Shown piece by piece: positions 5,687 to 14,444 of a DNA stretch of 64,000 bases. Position numbers and translations under genes: made by a program. The stretch comes from Flavobacteriales bacterium (GTDB lineage Bacteria > Bacteroidota > Bacteroidia > Flavobacteriales > UBA1820): the NCBI GenBank assembly GCA_003150615.1, contig QALN01000010.1, positions 1 through 64,000 on the forward strand. The letters run 5' to 3'. The notes beneath the pieces are model-generated. The model was not told the origin of the DNA. It searched no databases and saw only the letters and a program-made list of their open reading frames with translations. Every line of letters starts with the position of its first letter. The first letter of the stretch is position 1.

Positions 5687-7840
5687 TTATTTGTTGTTTT
5701 CCGTTATATAGCTGAATATCTTGTTAAACAGGTGCAATCTGTCACGCCCGTGTACATTGTGACCATGTCCGGGATATATCATATAGTCCACCTGGCAGCC
5801 ATTGTCCACTGCGCTGCGGACGAATTCCTGCGACTGCTGCCATACGACCGTAGGGTCTGCCGTACCGTGTATTAGCAATACTTTATTTCTCGGCGTCAGT
5901 TTTTTCACTTTGTCCAACAGGGAAGACGAAGCATAGCCCTCGCGGTTGTCCTGCGGAGTATCCATATAACGCTCGGTGTACATGACCTCGTACCATTTCC
6001 AGTCGATGACAGGACCTCCGGCAACGGCGACTTTGAACACACCGGGGTGTTCAGTCACGAGCGAGAGCGACATAAAGCCGCCGTAGCTCCAACCGTAAAC
6101 AGCTATACGGTCAGGATATACGAACGACTGGTTCTTCAGGTATTCCACGCCTGTCATCTGGTCGGCCACCTCGGTTTTTCCCAAATTGCGGTGTATTTTG
6201 CTCTCCCAGTCGAAACCACGTGCAGGTGTGCCACGGTTGTCCATAGTGAAAACGACATAGCCTTTTTCCGCCAGGACATGCATCCACAGGTCGGCCCCGC
6301 CGCGGAACGTATTGCGTACCATTTGAAGATGTGGGCCGCCGTAAACATACAACAGTACCGGATAACGCTGGGCCGGGTTGAAATTGGACGGGAGTACCAT
6401 ACGCGTGTTGTATTCCACGTTGTTCTTTATGATCTTACCGAGTTTTACCTGACCTGTCCTGTATTCGGCCAGGGGATTCTTAGCCTCGAAAAGTTGCCGT
6501 ACGGTCTTGCCCATATTGCGCCCGTCCTTTGTAAGGGCGACGAGTTCTGCCCGTCCAGGAGTATTCAGGTCGGTAAAAGTGCATACCATATATTTGCCTG
6601 CCGGGTCCAGGAATCCGTTCCAAGTGCCTTTATCCGAACGCACGAAACCGACTTTTCCGGTTTTAAGGTCGGTGAATTTCACAGTACGGTCCATACCGGC
6701 GTCAGCTGTGGCTGTGTAATAAAAAATATCGCCTGCAAGACCTATCACCGACATGGTCTGCACGCCGCCGTCGGTCGCTTTTCCCAGCAGTGTGCCTTCG
6801 GTGGAATAGCGGTAATAATGCACGTTGCCGTCGCGTTCGCTGCGCCAGAAAAATTCCCCGGGGCGCGATTTGAAAAACAGGGCCGGTTGTTCGGGTTCCA
6901 CCCATTTGTCGCTGTTTTCGGAAAAGAGAGTCTTTACGAAAGAACCGGTAGATGCGTCGAATTTGTTGAAATCCATGTGTTTCTGGTCGCGTGTAAGTTC
7001 TGCCACATAGACATATTTCCCTGAAGGGTCCCATGTCACTGCCGTAAGATAATCTTCCGCAGCACCGCGTTTTTCAAGGCGGATGCTACTTCCGCTCTGT
7101 ACGTCGTATATGCAGAGTTCCACTTCCTCGGATTTTTCTCCGGCCATAGGGTACGGTATTTCTTCCACCGTAGCTATGCGTGAAGAGGTATTGACGATCG
7201 GGTAGGGCGTTACCATACTTTCGTTCTTGCGGTAGTATGCCAGTTTTTTCCCGTCGGGTGAAAAGAAAATACCACTGTCTATACCGAATTCGTTGCGGTG
7301 GACGGACTGTCCGTTGACTATTCCGTTACCGCCGTCGGAAGTGACTCTTACCGTATTTCCGTCTTTAGAATAGTACACATTACCGTCTTTGCTATACGCT
7401 ACAGCGTCTTTTACCGGACTTACATGTACGCCTTTGATCGATTCGTCCCACGAAAGTACGATTTCCGCTTTCTTTGCCGACAATGTGTATTTTACCACGT
7501 ATGACGGAAATTCGAAATATATGTTGTCGTAGTCTTTCCATGAATAAGCGGACGGCACGGAGGACACGTTTTCGCCCAATGATTTTTCAAGGTCTGAGGC
7601 TGTTACGCGCGATGTGTAGCCTTTAGGAGTTTCTAACGCCAGCTCTTCGGTCTCCGCATCGTAATGCGCCCACTGTGCGCCGGAGGGGGACCATTGCACA
7701 CCGGAATACGCCTCCGGTTTGAATTTACCGGGGGACAGGAACACTTCGTCGAGTGTCAATTCCTTTTTCTGCGCCCACAGCCCGGCGGAAAAAACCGAAG
7801 CTATGGCCAGCAACGCCAACTTTTTAACAGAAATATTCAT
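5687..7840 (-). CDS. Dipeptidyl peptidase IV-like serine peptidase (family S9B)
   Basis: Exported serine exopeptidase that removes N-terminal dipeptides (typically X-Pro or X-Ala) from peptides. The start at 7840 gives MNISVKKLALLAIASVFSAG and LWAQ, a signal peptide; the ORF extends 12 codons further upstream without such logic. The N-terminal two thirds is a beta-propeller with repeated SPDG/SPSG-type turns (including GIFFSPDGKKLAYYRK). The C-terminal alpha/beta hydrolase domain has GWSYGG with Ser585, Asp662 in GTADPT and His694 in GHGHNVHG. The VHRNEFGI segment is typical of bacterial S9B enzymes. At 717 aa the length is normal. It is a single gene likely feeding on peptides, matching the other peptidases in this window. 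Confidence 0.93.
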   Translation of the reverse strand: MNISVKKLALLAIASVFSAGLWAQKKELTLDEVFLSPGKFKPEAYSGVQWSPSGAQWAHYDAETEELALETPKGYTSRVTASDLEKSLGENVSSVPSAYSWKDYDNIYFEFPSYVVKYTLSAKKAEIVLSWDESIKGVHVSPVKDAVAYSKDGNVYYSKDGNTVRVTSDGGNGIVNGQSVHRNEFGIDSGIFFSPDGKKLAYYRKNESMVTPYPIVNTSSRIATVEEIPYPMAGEKSEEVELCIYDVQSGSSIRLEKRGAAEDYLTAVTWDPSGKYVYVAELTRDQKHMDFNKFDASTGSFVKTLFSENSDKWVEPEQPALFFKSRPGEFFWRSERDGNVHYYRYSTEGTLLGKATDGGVQTMSVIGLAGDIFYYTATADAGMDRTVKFTDLKTGKVGFVRSDKGTWNGFLDPAGKYMVCTFTDLNTPGRAELVALTKDGRNMGKTVRQLFEAKNPLAEYRTGQVKLGKIIKNNVEYNTRMVLPSNFNPAQRYPVLLYVYGGPHLQMVRNTFRGGADLWMHVLAEKGYVVFTMDNRGTPARGFDWESKIHRNLGKTEVADQMTGVEYLKNQSFVYPDRIAVYGWSYGGFMSLSLVTEHPGVFKVAVAGGPVIDWKWYEVMYTERYMDTPQDNREGYASSSLLDKVKKLTPRNKVLLIHGTADPTVVWQQSQEFVRSAVDNGCQVDYMIYPGHGHNVHGRDRLHLFNKIFSYITENNK

Positions 7841-7919
7841 CACTTTCAAAAAATATACTTTTATATCGTTTAACAATTATCGTATCAATCAATGACATTC
7901 ATCATCCGCCGTTAAAGCA

Positions 7920-9035
7920 TTAAAAAGGGCTGTCGGACGCGTTTTCGTCCTTCTGGCCGCTCATCATAAGGTAGGACTTCAAAAGAGCGTCTATGCGTCC
8001 GGAAAGTATGCCTTCGGTGTCCGAAGTCTCATAGCCTGTGCGCAGGTCCTTGACCAGTTTGTATGGGTGCAGTACATAGTTGCGTATTTGCGAGCCCCAT
8101 TCGATTTTCATTTTCCCGGCCTCGATTTCCGAACGTTTGGCCTGGCGTTTCTGGAGTTCTATCTGGTACAGCTGCGAGCGGAGGAGCTGCATGGCTTTGG
8201 CTTTGTTTTCAAGCTGAGAACGCGTTTCGGTATTCTCTATCACCAGTCCCGAAGGAGCGTGGTGCAGGCGTACGCCAGTTTCCACCTTGTTTACATTCTG
8301 GCCTCCGGCCCCTGACGATCGGAAAGTATCCCACGTGATGTCGGCAGGATTGATATTTATCTCTATCGTGTCGTCCACAAGCGGGAAAACGTACACCGAT
8401 GCGAACGACGTATGTCTGCGGGCGGCCGAGTCGAACGGGGAAATGCGTACCAGGCGGTGTACGCCGTTCTCGCCTTTGAGATAGCCGAAAGCGTACTCGG
8501 CATCGAATTCCAGCGTTACGGTCTTCACACCGGCCACGTCGCCTTCCTGAAAGTTCAGCTCGCGTATTTTTGCTCCGAAATTCTCACCCCACATCAGATA
8601 CATGCGCATGAGCATCGAAGCCCAGTCGTTGCTTTCCGTGCCTCCGGCTCCGGCGGTAATCTGGAGTACGGCGCTCATAGCGTCCTCTTCGCCGGAGAGC
8701 ATATTGCGGAATTCGAGGTCTTCGAGTTGGGTCTTTGCAGCCTCGTATTGCGTTTCGACTTCCTCTTCGCCGGCTTCGCCTTCTTTATAGAAATCGTATA
8801 TCACTTCCAAATCGCCTGCGGCGGCTTTTACCGCTTCGTAGTCCGACACCCAGCGTTTTTTGGAGTTAAGTGCACGCATATGGGCCTCCGCGGCTTTTGG
8901 ATCGTCCCAGAACGAAGGGTCGTGGGTCTTTTCCTCTTCCGTTTCTATCTGTATCTGTTTGCGGTCGATATCGAGATATCCGTATAACGCCGCTGCGCGT
9001 GAAAGTATGTCTTTTACCTGTTCCTGTGTTACCAT
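7920..9035 (-). CDS. prfB: Peptide chain release factor 2
   Basis: Recognises UGA/UAA stop codons and triggers release of the finished polypeptide. The codon-recognition motif SPF is at about residues 199-201 and the catalytic GGQ at 244-246 (AGGQNVNKVETG). The start MVTQEQV is chosen at 9035, though an extension to 9071 is possible. Many bacterial prfB genes carry an in-frame UGA after GYL and need a +1 frameshift; here the same place reads TAT CTC GAT (YLD), so the frame is continuous and the usual autoregulation is absent. It is transcribed leftward, separated from aroQ by a terminator hairpin. Confidence 0.97.
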   Translation of the reverse strand: MVTQEQVKDILSRAAALYGYLDIDRKQIQIETEEEKTHDPSFWDDPKAAEAHMRALNSKKRWVSDYEAVKAAAGDLEVIYDFYKEGEAGEEEVETQYEAAKTQLEDLEFRNMLSGEEDAMSAVLQITAGAGGTESNDWASMLMRMYLMWGENFGAKIRELNFQEGDVAGVKTVTLEFDAEYAFGYLKGENGVHRLVRISPFDSAARRHTSFASVYVFPLVDDTIEININPADITWDTFRSSGAGGQNVNKVETGVRLHHAPSGLVIENTETRSQLENKAKAMQLLRSQLYQIELQKRQAKRSEIEAGKMKIEWGSQIRNYVLHPYKLVKDLRTGYETSDTEGILSGRIDALLKSYLMMSGQKDENASDSPF

Positions 9036-9077
9036 TATTTCATCAATGTTTTTTCCTTCGTATGCAAACAATAAAAA

Positions 9078-9105
9078 ACATCCGCAGTCATAAGGCTGCG
9101 AATGT
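9078..9105 (-). terminator. Terminator downstream of aroQ
   Basis: On the minus strand ACATTCGCAG pairs with CTGCGGATGT around CCTTATGA, followed by TTTTTATTG. It separates aroQ from prfB. Confidence 0.65.
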
Positions 9106-9126
9106 AGTGTAAAATATCAATTAAAG

Positions 9127-9540
9127 TCATATAAAAGACTCTATGGCAATATCATAACCTTTCATTCCGAATCCGCATATGACGCCTTTGCACGCTGGCG
9201 CGATGGCCGAATGACGGCGGAAATCCTCGCGGGCATGTACGTTGGATATATGCAGTTCTATCACAGGAGCAGGCACGCTTTTTATAGCGTCGTGTATGGC
9301 TATCGAAGTGTGAGTGTATGCTCCTGCGTTGAGTATTATCCCGTCGGCAGAAAAACCGGCCTGTTGTATTTTTGTTATCAGTTCGCCTTCGCAGTTGCTT
9401 TGGAAATACTCCAGGGACACATTTGCGTACTTGCTTTTGAGCGTCTCGAAATAATCGTCGAACGATACGCTACCGTACACGTCCGGTTCGCGTTTTCCCA
9501 GAAGGTTCAGGTTAGGACCGTTTATTATCAGGATTTTCAT
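9127..9540 (-). CDS. aroQ: 3-dehydroquinate dehydratase, type II
   Basis: Converts 3-dehydroquinate to 3-dehydroshikimate in the shikimate pathway. At 137 aa it has the usual type II length (dodecameric family). The N-terminus INGPNLNLLGKREPDVYG contains the catalytic Tyr22, and the ELHISNVHARE segment holds His97 and His102 of the active site. NAGAYTHTS binds the substrate. It has its own terminator and no other aromatic-pathway gene beside it. Confidence 0.97.
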   Translation of the reverse strand: MKILIINGPNLNLLGKREPDVYGSVSFDDYFETLKSKYANVSLEYFQSNCEGELITKIQQAGFSADGIILNAGAYTHTSIAIHDAIKSVPAPVIELHISNVHAREDFRRHSAIAPACKGVICGFGMKGYDIAIESFI

Positions 9541-9658
9541 ATCAGTGCGAAGGTTTATATATTTTTGGAAATATTATAGAATTTACCCATGCGATATATG
9601 CGGATAAACCTTAAACGTATTTTATATGCAGCACTTTGCCGTTCATAAACTATTTAAA

Positions 9659-10399
9659 CTACTCCAACAGAAATGTTACGGAGATACGGGTAGTTATCTC
9701 CATCTGTCCCGAGGGGAGCACTGTTGAAACTGCATCGGCTACGACGGCTTCTTCCTTAGCGAACTGGTTGACCATTCTGTTGCCATAAATAGGAAAAGCG
9801 CCGTTGGAGCCGTCTTCGGACAGATCCAGCACACGTACTATTTTAAGCCCGGAAAGACCGGCGTACTGCTGCGCTTTCTGCATGGCTTTCCCGAAAGCGA
9901 GTTCTCTGGAACGCACGAAGTATTCCGTATTGTCCGATACTCCGAAACTAATCCGGTTCATCGTGATACCGTCTATCCCGGCAAGGCTGTCTATAATACG
10001 CGCCACCTTCCCGCTGTCCTGGCGTATGTCCCTGACGGCAAATTCTATACCCTGTTCGGCTCGCTGTCCTATCAGGACGCTCTTGTTCCGCCGCCATTCG
10101 TATTCGGGGCTGAACATGAGCGATTCGGTTTTGATATCTTTATCTGCGATGCCGGCATTCTCCAGGATAGAAAGTACTCTGGAGGCCATTTTGCCTATCG
10201 CTTCCTGCGCCTGTCTGGTCGTCGGCGACGTATTGCTCAAGGATACGTTAAGACGTACCATGTCAGGTTCTACCGATACGGTACCGACGCCGGAAACCGT
10301 GACAGTACTGTTATTTTTACTAGCGCCGTTTTGCCCGCAGCCGGATAAAACCGCGACAATAGCTGCCAGGCAGAATATCATAAAATGTCTCGTATTCAT
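9659..10399 (-). CDS. SIMPL-domain (DUF541) lipoprotein
   Basis: Predicted lipoprotein of 246 aa with lipobox VLSGC (Cys21), followed by a SIMPL/DUF541 domain. Recognisable features are VSGVGTVSVEPDMVRLNVSL at the start, a central AR.I.DSLA.IDGI segment, and a C-terminal VLPSGQMEITTRISVTFLL strand. The family is related to the periplasmic stress-associated protein YggE of Escherichia coli; its exact biochemical role is unsettled. It is transcribed away from xerD. A TATATTTG box at 10512-10519 would give a leader of about 105 bases. Confidence 0.88.
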   Translation of the reverse strand: MNTRHFMIFCLAAIVAVLSGCGQNGASKNNSTVTVSGVGTVSVEPDMVRLNVSLSNTSPTTRQAQEAIGKMASRVLSILENAGIADKDIKTESLMFSPEYEWRRNKSVLIGQRAEQGIEFAVRDIRQDSGKVARIIDSLAGIDGITMNRISFGVSDNTEYFVRSRELAFGKAMQKAQQYAGLSGLKIVRVLDLSEDGSNGAFPIYGNRMVNQFAKEEAVVADAVSTVLPSGQMEITTRISVTFLLE

Positions 10400-10711
10400 A
10401 ATTTATGACCTAAATAAATCATATGTTGTCTATATTCCGTAAATATAGAGAAAGCCGAATGCAGAACCCAAGTCTACTTGAAGTTATGCTCCATGCGCAC
10501 CCTATATTATGCAAATATACGCAAAGCCGGGTGGAAACGGAAAAAAGCCGCAATATTTTTGTAAGCTTACCATTCGATATTTTACATTATTGGCCCTTCG
10601 CAGCATCAAAGCCTTAGTGCGGAATAAAATGAAAACGAAGTTTTCACCGGAGCTTTGCCGCGACATGAAAATCTATTGCTAATTTTACCACGTAAAAGAC
10701 ACATTTATTCC
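10400..10711. other. Divergent intergenic region between SIMPL lipoprotein and xerD
   Basis: This 312-base gene-free region holds a minus-strand TATATTTG box (10512-10519), a plus-strand TATTTTTG (10554-10561), and a TTTG..TAATTTTA pair just before xerD. It also contains a 24-base segment at 10495-10518 that recurs with three changes at 56603-56626. No RNA gene recognised. Confidence 0.5.
10654..10687 (+). promoter_or_regulatory. Candidate xerD promoter
   Basis: TTTG at 10654-10657 and TAATTTTA at 10680-10687, 22 bases apart, fit the Bacteroidota -33/-7 pattern with one mismatch. The predicted leader to the ATG at 10712 is under 20 bases. Confidence 0.4.
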
Positions 10712-11620
10712 ATGAAAGTCTGGGAAAACGCCATAAAGGATTTTTCGTATTACCTGCGTATCGAACGCGGGCTAAGTGAGAACACGGCTGTTTCATATTC
10801 CTCGGACCTGGAAAAACTCGCAGCATTCGCCGCCGCCGACGGAAGGAAACCATGGGAATTAACGTTTGAAGAACTGGAAGTGTTCGTTCAGGGTTGTTCG
10901 GAAAAAGGACTGAATGCAAAGTCGCAGGCCCGTATAGTATCGGCAGTGAGAGGCTTTTATAAATACTTGTCGTTGGAAGGGCTGGTGAAAGACAACCCGT
11001 CGGTATTGCTGGAAGTTCCCAAATCAAACAGGATACTGCCTCAAGTGCTTACCGTTGACGAAGTCGACAGCCTTATAAGCGCAGTGCGGCTTGACGAGCC
11101 GCAAGGCGAACGCAACAGAACGATGCTGGAACTGATGTACGGGTGCGGGTTACGCGTGTCGGAAGTCACCAACCTTAGGCTTCACGACCTGTTCTTCGAC
11201 GAAGGCCTGATACGTGTGAGAGGCAAAGGCTCGAAAGAGCGCTTCGTCCCCGTAAACAAACGCGCTGTAAAACTGGTGAACATGTACGTGGATACCATAA
11301 GGGTTCATCAGAAAATGAAAAAAGGGAACGAAGACATAGTATTTCTGTCCAGACGCGGAACATCCCTGACACGTGCCATGGTATTTACCGTGATAAAACG
11401 CGCAGCGGCCGATGCCGGGATAAGAAAAAACATAAGTCCGCATACCCTCAGGCACAGTTTTGCAACGCACCTGCTCCAAGGAGGGGCCGACCTTAGCGAT
11501 ATACAGGCCATGCTGGGCCATTCGTCCATATCGACAACCGAAATATACACGCACATAGAACTTTCACGCCTGTCGGAAGTAATCGAAAAATACCATCCCA
11601 GAAGCTCCGGCAAAGGATAA
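10712..11620 (+). CDS. xerD: Tyrosine recombinase XerD
   Basis: Site-specific recombinase that, with a XerC partner, resolves chromosome dimers at dif. It has 302 aa from the chosen ATG (MKVWENAIKDFSYYL); the longer reading upstream is untypical. The N-terminal SAM-like core-binding domain (about 1-85) is followed by the catalytic domain with GCGLRVSE (first Arg), HTLRHSFATHLL (His..Arg pair) and GHSSISTTEIYTH (second His and the Tyr nucleophile). No integrase-type neighbours or attachment site are seen, so a housekeeping role is more likely than a mobile one. Confidence 0.93.
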   Translation: MKVWENAIKDFSYYLRIERGLSENTAVSYSSDLEKLAAFAAADGRKPWELTFEELEVFVQGCSEKGLNAKSQARIVSAVRGFYKYLSLEGLVKDNPSVLLEVPKSNRILPQVLTVDEVDSLISAVRLDEPQGERNRTMLELMYGCGLRVSEVTNLRLHDLFFDEGLIRVRGKGSKERFVPVNKRAVKLVNMYVDTIRVHQKMKKGNEDIVFLSRRGTSLTRAMVFTVIKRAAADAGIRKNISPHTLRHSFATHLLQGGADLSDIQAMLGHSSISTTEIYTHIELSRLSEVIEKYHPRSSGKG

Positions 11621-11787
11621 AAGCGTTATATTCACCATTATGGGTGAGCGAGTATTCAATGTCCTGATGAACAAAAGCGCAAATTGCGTTTCCGGTATCC
11701 GGAACTAATCGGAAAATCTTAAATCCAACATGAAAGGATTATACGGAAGGGTAGTGCACCGACGGCAAACGCATGAAAATACGATGT

Positions 11788-13350
11788 TTAAACACTCCCT
11801 TTCAGGTAACTCACCGCGGCAAGCGCACAGTTCTCGCCATCGATAGCCGCTGACACTATACCTCCTGCATATCCGGCGCCTTCTCCGCACGGAAAAAGTC
11901 CCGATACCTGGGGATGCGACAAACTCACAGCATCGCGCGGTATCCTAAGAGGCGACGACGTACGGGTTTCCACACCTATAAGATTGGCCTGTTCAGTATA
12001 AAAACCTCTCATTTTACGTCCGAAAGCCACGAGTCCATCCCTTAGCCTGGGAGCGACGAAACCACCCAGGACATAATCGAGGTCGGACGGCGTTATACCT
12101 GGCTGGTACGACGTATCGTTGAGGGTATGTGGTGTCTTTTTCGTGCAGAAATCGGTCATACGTGCCGCCGGAGCGCTCTGGCGGCATCCTCCTGCCTCCC
12201 AGGCGCGTTTTTCCATATCGGATACGAAATCCAGCACAGCCATTATCCCTGAAGCGGAGTATTCGGGTATATCCTGCGGGTTCACGGCTACGACTATGCC
12301 CGAATTGGCGTATTTGTTGTCGCGCGAAGACGGCGACATACCGTTTACCACCACTTGTTGTTGTTCGGTAGCCGACGGTACGATATATCCGCCTGGACAC
12401 ATGCAAAAACTGTAAACCCCGCGCCCGCCGCATTGTTCCACCAGTTTGTAACTTGCTGCCGGAAGGTATTCTCCGCGTCCGCCGGGACCGTATTGTATCC
12501 GGTCGATCAACTCCTGTGGATGCTCTATGCGCACGCCTACGGCTATGCCTTTTGGCTGCATGAGTATGCCTTTGGAGTAGAGCAGGCGGTATATGTCCCT
12601 GGCGGAATGTCCGGTAGCAAGTATGACGGCGCGGGATTCGTATTTCGTGCCGTCGGAGAGCGTAACGCCTTTTACCGCACCGTTTTCTATCACAAGGCCG
12701 GTCACGCGGCTGTTGAAAACATAACTGCCGCCGCAAGCGGTTATCCTTTTACGGATATTTTCCACGACACCCGGCAATTTGTTAGTACCTATATGCGGGC
12801 GGGCGTCGGTTATTATTTCCTCCGAAGCTCCGTTTTCTACCAGACGGCGGAGTACGCCGTCGACATCGCCGCGTTTTTTCGAACGCGTGTACAGTTTCCC
12901 GTCCGAATACGTACCGGCGCCTCCTTCGCCGAAGCAATAGTTGGAGTCGGGATTTACCGTATGGTCCACGCTTATCGCCCTGAGGTCGCGGCGGCGTTCC
13001 CTCACATCCTTGCCCCGTTCGAGCACTATGGGACGGTAACCGTTTTCGATTGCTTTAAGCGCGGCGAACATTCCCGCCGGACCGGAACCGACGATGATTA
13101 TCTCTTCTTTGCCGCTGACATCGGGATATTCCGCCGGAGGAGTTTTTTCCGGAAAATCGCTTCCCGAAAAAACCACTGCGGACATTTGTATAGTTACGTT
13201 CCGCCCTCGCGCATCTATCGAACGGCGGAGCACCTGTACGGCATTTACTCCGCTGTGTTTCACACCTGCCGCCCGTGCCGCCGCGTTTTTGACAGTACCG
13301 GCGTCGGATGCGTCTTTCGGGCTGAGTCTCAGCTGTACTTCTGTTATCAT
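11788..13350 (-). CDS. FAD-dependent oxidoreductase (COG2509-type, uncharacterised)
   Basis: Predicted cytosolic flavoprotein of 520 aa. An N-terminal region of about 80 aa precedes a Rossmann FAD motif IIIVGSGPAGMFAA (about 85-98). GEGGAGTYSDGKLYTR and a C-terminal GLFPCGEGAGYAGGI segment are the hallmarks of the COG2509 'uncharacterised FAD-dependent dehydrogenase' group. The substrate is unknown. A TACATTTG box at 13397-13404 gives a leader of about 40 bases. It stands alone, 3' of menG on the same strand. Confidence 0.88.
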   Translation of the reverse strand: MITEVQLRLSPKDASDAGTVKNAAARAAGVKHSGVNAVQVLRRSIDARGRNVTIQMSAVVFSGSDFPEKTPPAEYPDVSGKEEIIIVGSGPAGMFAALKAIENGYRPIVLERGKDVRERRRDLRAISVDHTVNPDSNYCFGEGGAGTYSDGKLYTRSKKRGDVDGVLRRLVENGASEEIITDARPHIGTNKLPGVVENIRKRITACGGSYVFNSRVTGLVIENGAVKGVTLSDGTKYESRAVILATGHSARDIYRLLYSKGILMQPKGIAVGVRIEHPQELIDRIQYGPGGRGEYLPAASYKLVEQCGGRGVYSFCMCPGGYIVPSATEQQQVVVNGMSPSSRDNKYANSGIVVAVNPQDIPEYSASGIMAVLDFVSDMEKRAWEAGGCRQSAPAARMTDFCTKKTPHTLNDTSYQPGITPSDLDYVLGGFVAPRLRDGLVAFGRKMRGFYTEQANLIGVETRTSSPLRIPRDAVSLSHPQVSGLFPCGEGAGYAGGIVSAAIDGENCALAAVSYLKGSV

Positions 13351-13658
13351 AACCGAATGTTATCTATCGGGATTTTATGCTGAAAAATATTCCACGCAAA
13401 TGTATGCTTTTTATCGGTTCCGTCCATGAACTTAGCGTCGGCCAAGCCCCATAATGACTTGTCGGCGGAGGGTGTTTTACTTGCAGTTCAAACAGGATAG
13501 AAACTTCAGAAAATACTGTTCAGCAAGAGAACGCCGGCGGTAGAGTTCCGTTACCCGGCAGGACAGGGGACAGGAGCCAAACATTTCCGTATCGTCAAAC
13601 CTGTGAAATCAGGTAAGGCCGCCGTGTGAAGTCCGGAAAAAACGGAAGAATTTGAAAA
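13351..13658. other. Gene-free region between menG and the FAD oxidoreductase
   Basis: About 308 bases. Next to the FAD gene is a minus-strand TACATTTG promoter box (13397-13404). The rest is moderately GC-rich with short hairpins (for example around GCCGGCGGTA...TTACCCGGC near 13530-13557). It matches no riboswitch or RNA family I can name, and I see no convincing ORF. Confidence 0.4.
13397..13404 (-). promoter_or_regulatory. Promoter -7 box of the FAD oxidoreductase
   Basis: Minus-strand TACATTTG, about 45 bases before the ATG at 13350. Confidence 0.5.
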
Positions 13659-14405
13659 TTAAACCTTTTCAGGGGCTTTTATGCCGGAATATATCGTCGC
13701 TATTCCTCCTGTCATCGGCGTCATTCTGGTGGCCAGAAAACCGTCGACACGCAAGAGGTTTATGAAGTTTCTGCCTGACGGGAAAGCTTTTATAGATTCG
13801 GGCAGATAAGTATATGCTTTGGCGTCACCGGATACGACATAACCTACGGCCGGGAGTATGCATTTGTTGTAAAACGAATACAATTGTTTGATGGGGAATG
13901 CCGTGGGGTGTGAAAATTCTAGTATAAGCAGCATTCCGCCGGGCTTGAGTACGCGGTGTATCTCGGAAAGACTTTGGGCGAGGTTTTCAAAATTACGCAC
14001 ACCGAACGATATGGTGGCAAGATCGAAGGTGTTGTGGTCGAAAGGAAGGCTCTGGCAGTCGGCCCGCTGGAAGAATATTTTATCCGAAAGGCCTTTTTTT
14101 GTCACTTTGCCTCGGCCGATATCCATCATTTTTTCCGACAGGTCGATGGCGTCGATACGCTGCGGATGCAATTTTTCAGCCAACATTACCGCCTGGTCGC
14201 CCGTGCCGGTGGCAATGTCCAGAAAACGTCCGGGGTATGCTTTACGTGCTATCCTGACCATGCTTTTACGCCATATTATGTCTATGCCGAAAGACAATGC
14301 GTGGTTAAGGAAATCGTAATGTTGGGATATGTTGTCGAACATGTCGCGCACTTGCTGAGTTTTGCTCTTGTCCGAGTCCTTATACGGTTTTACGGTAGTA
14401 CCCAT
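13659..14405 (-). CDS. menG: Demethylmenaquinone methyltransferase (MenG/UbiE)
   Basis: Methylates demethylmenaquinone, the last step of menaquinone synthesis, using S-adenosylmethionine. It is 248 aa. The SAM-binding motif FLDIATGTGDQAV is at 61-73, with family blocks MFDNISQHYDFLNHALSFGID near the N-terminus and GGMLLILEFSHP in the second half. In a respiratory Bacteroidota the quinone is menaquinone, so the menG function is preferred over ubiE; menD lies 10 kb away in the same window. Its promoter box overlaps the last codons of folP, so it can be transcribed independently. Confidence 0.95.
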   Translation of the reverse strand: MGTTVKPYKDSDKSKTQQVRDMFDNISQHYDFLNHALSFGIDIIWRKSMVRIARKAYPGRFLDIATGTGDQAVMLAEKLHPQRIDAIDLSEKMMDIGRGKVTKKGLSDKIFFQRADCQSLPFDHNTFDLATISFGVRNFENLAQSLSEIHRVLKPGGMLLILEFSHPTAFPIKQLYSFYNKCILPAVGYVVSGDAKAYTYLPESIKAFPSGRNFINLLRVDGFLATRMTPMTGGIATIYSGIKAPEKV

Positions 14406-14436
14406 CTGGATATGTGTTGGTGTGTGTTTTCGTATG

Positions 14437-14444
14437 CAAAATTA
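14437..14444 (-). promoter_or_regulatory. Promoter -7 box of menG, overlapping the folP stop
   Basis: Minus-strand TAATTTTG, about 32 bases before the menG ATG. It includes the folP stop codon at 14442-14444. Confidence 0.5.

Noticed and set aside
10712..11620. XerD-type recombinase as a sign of a mobile element
   Set aside because: It is full length with XerD features; no tRNA target, att repeats, relaxase or phage gene is nearby.
13405..13658. Possible riboswitch or structured RNA
   Set aside because: Checked for cobalamin, TPP, SAM, SRP, RNase P and tmRNA consensus elements; none fits in either orientation, and the region lies upstream of the FAD gene's promoter box.
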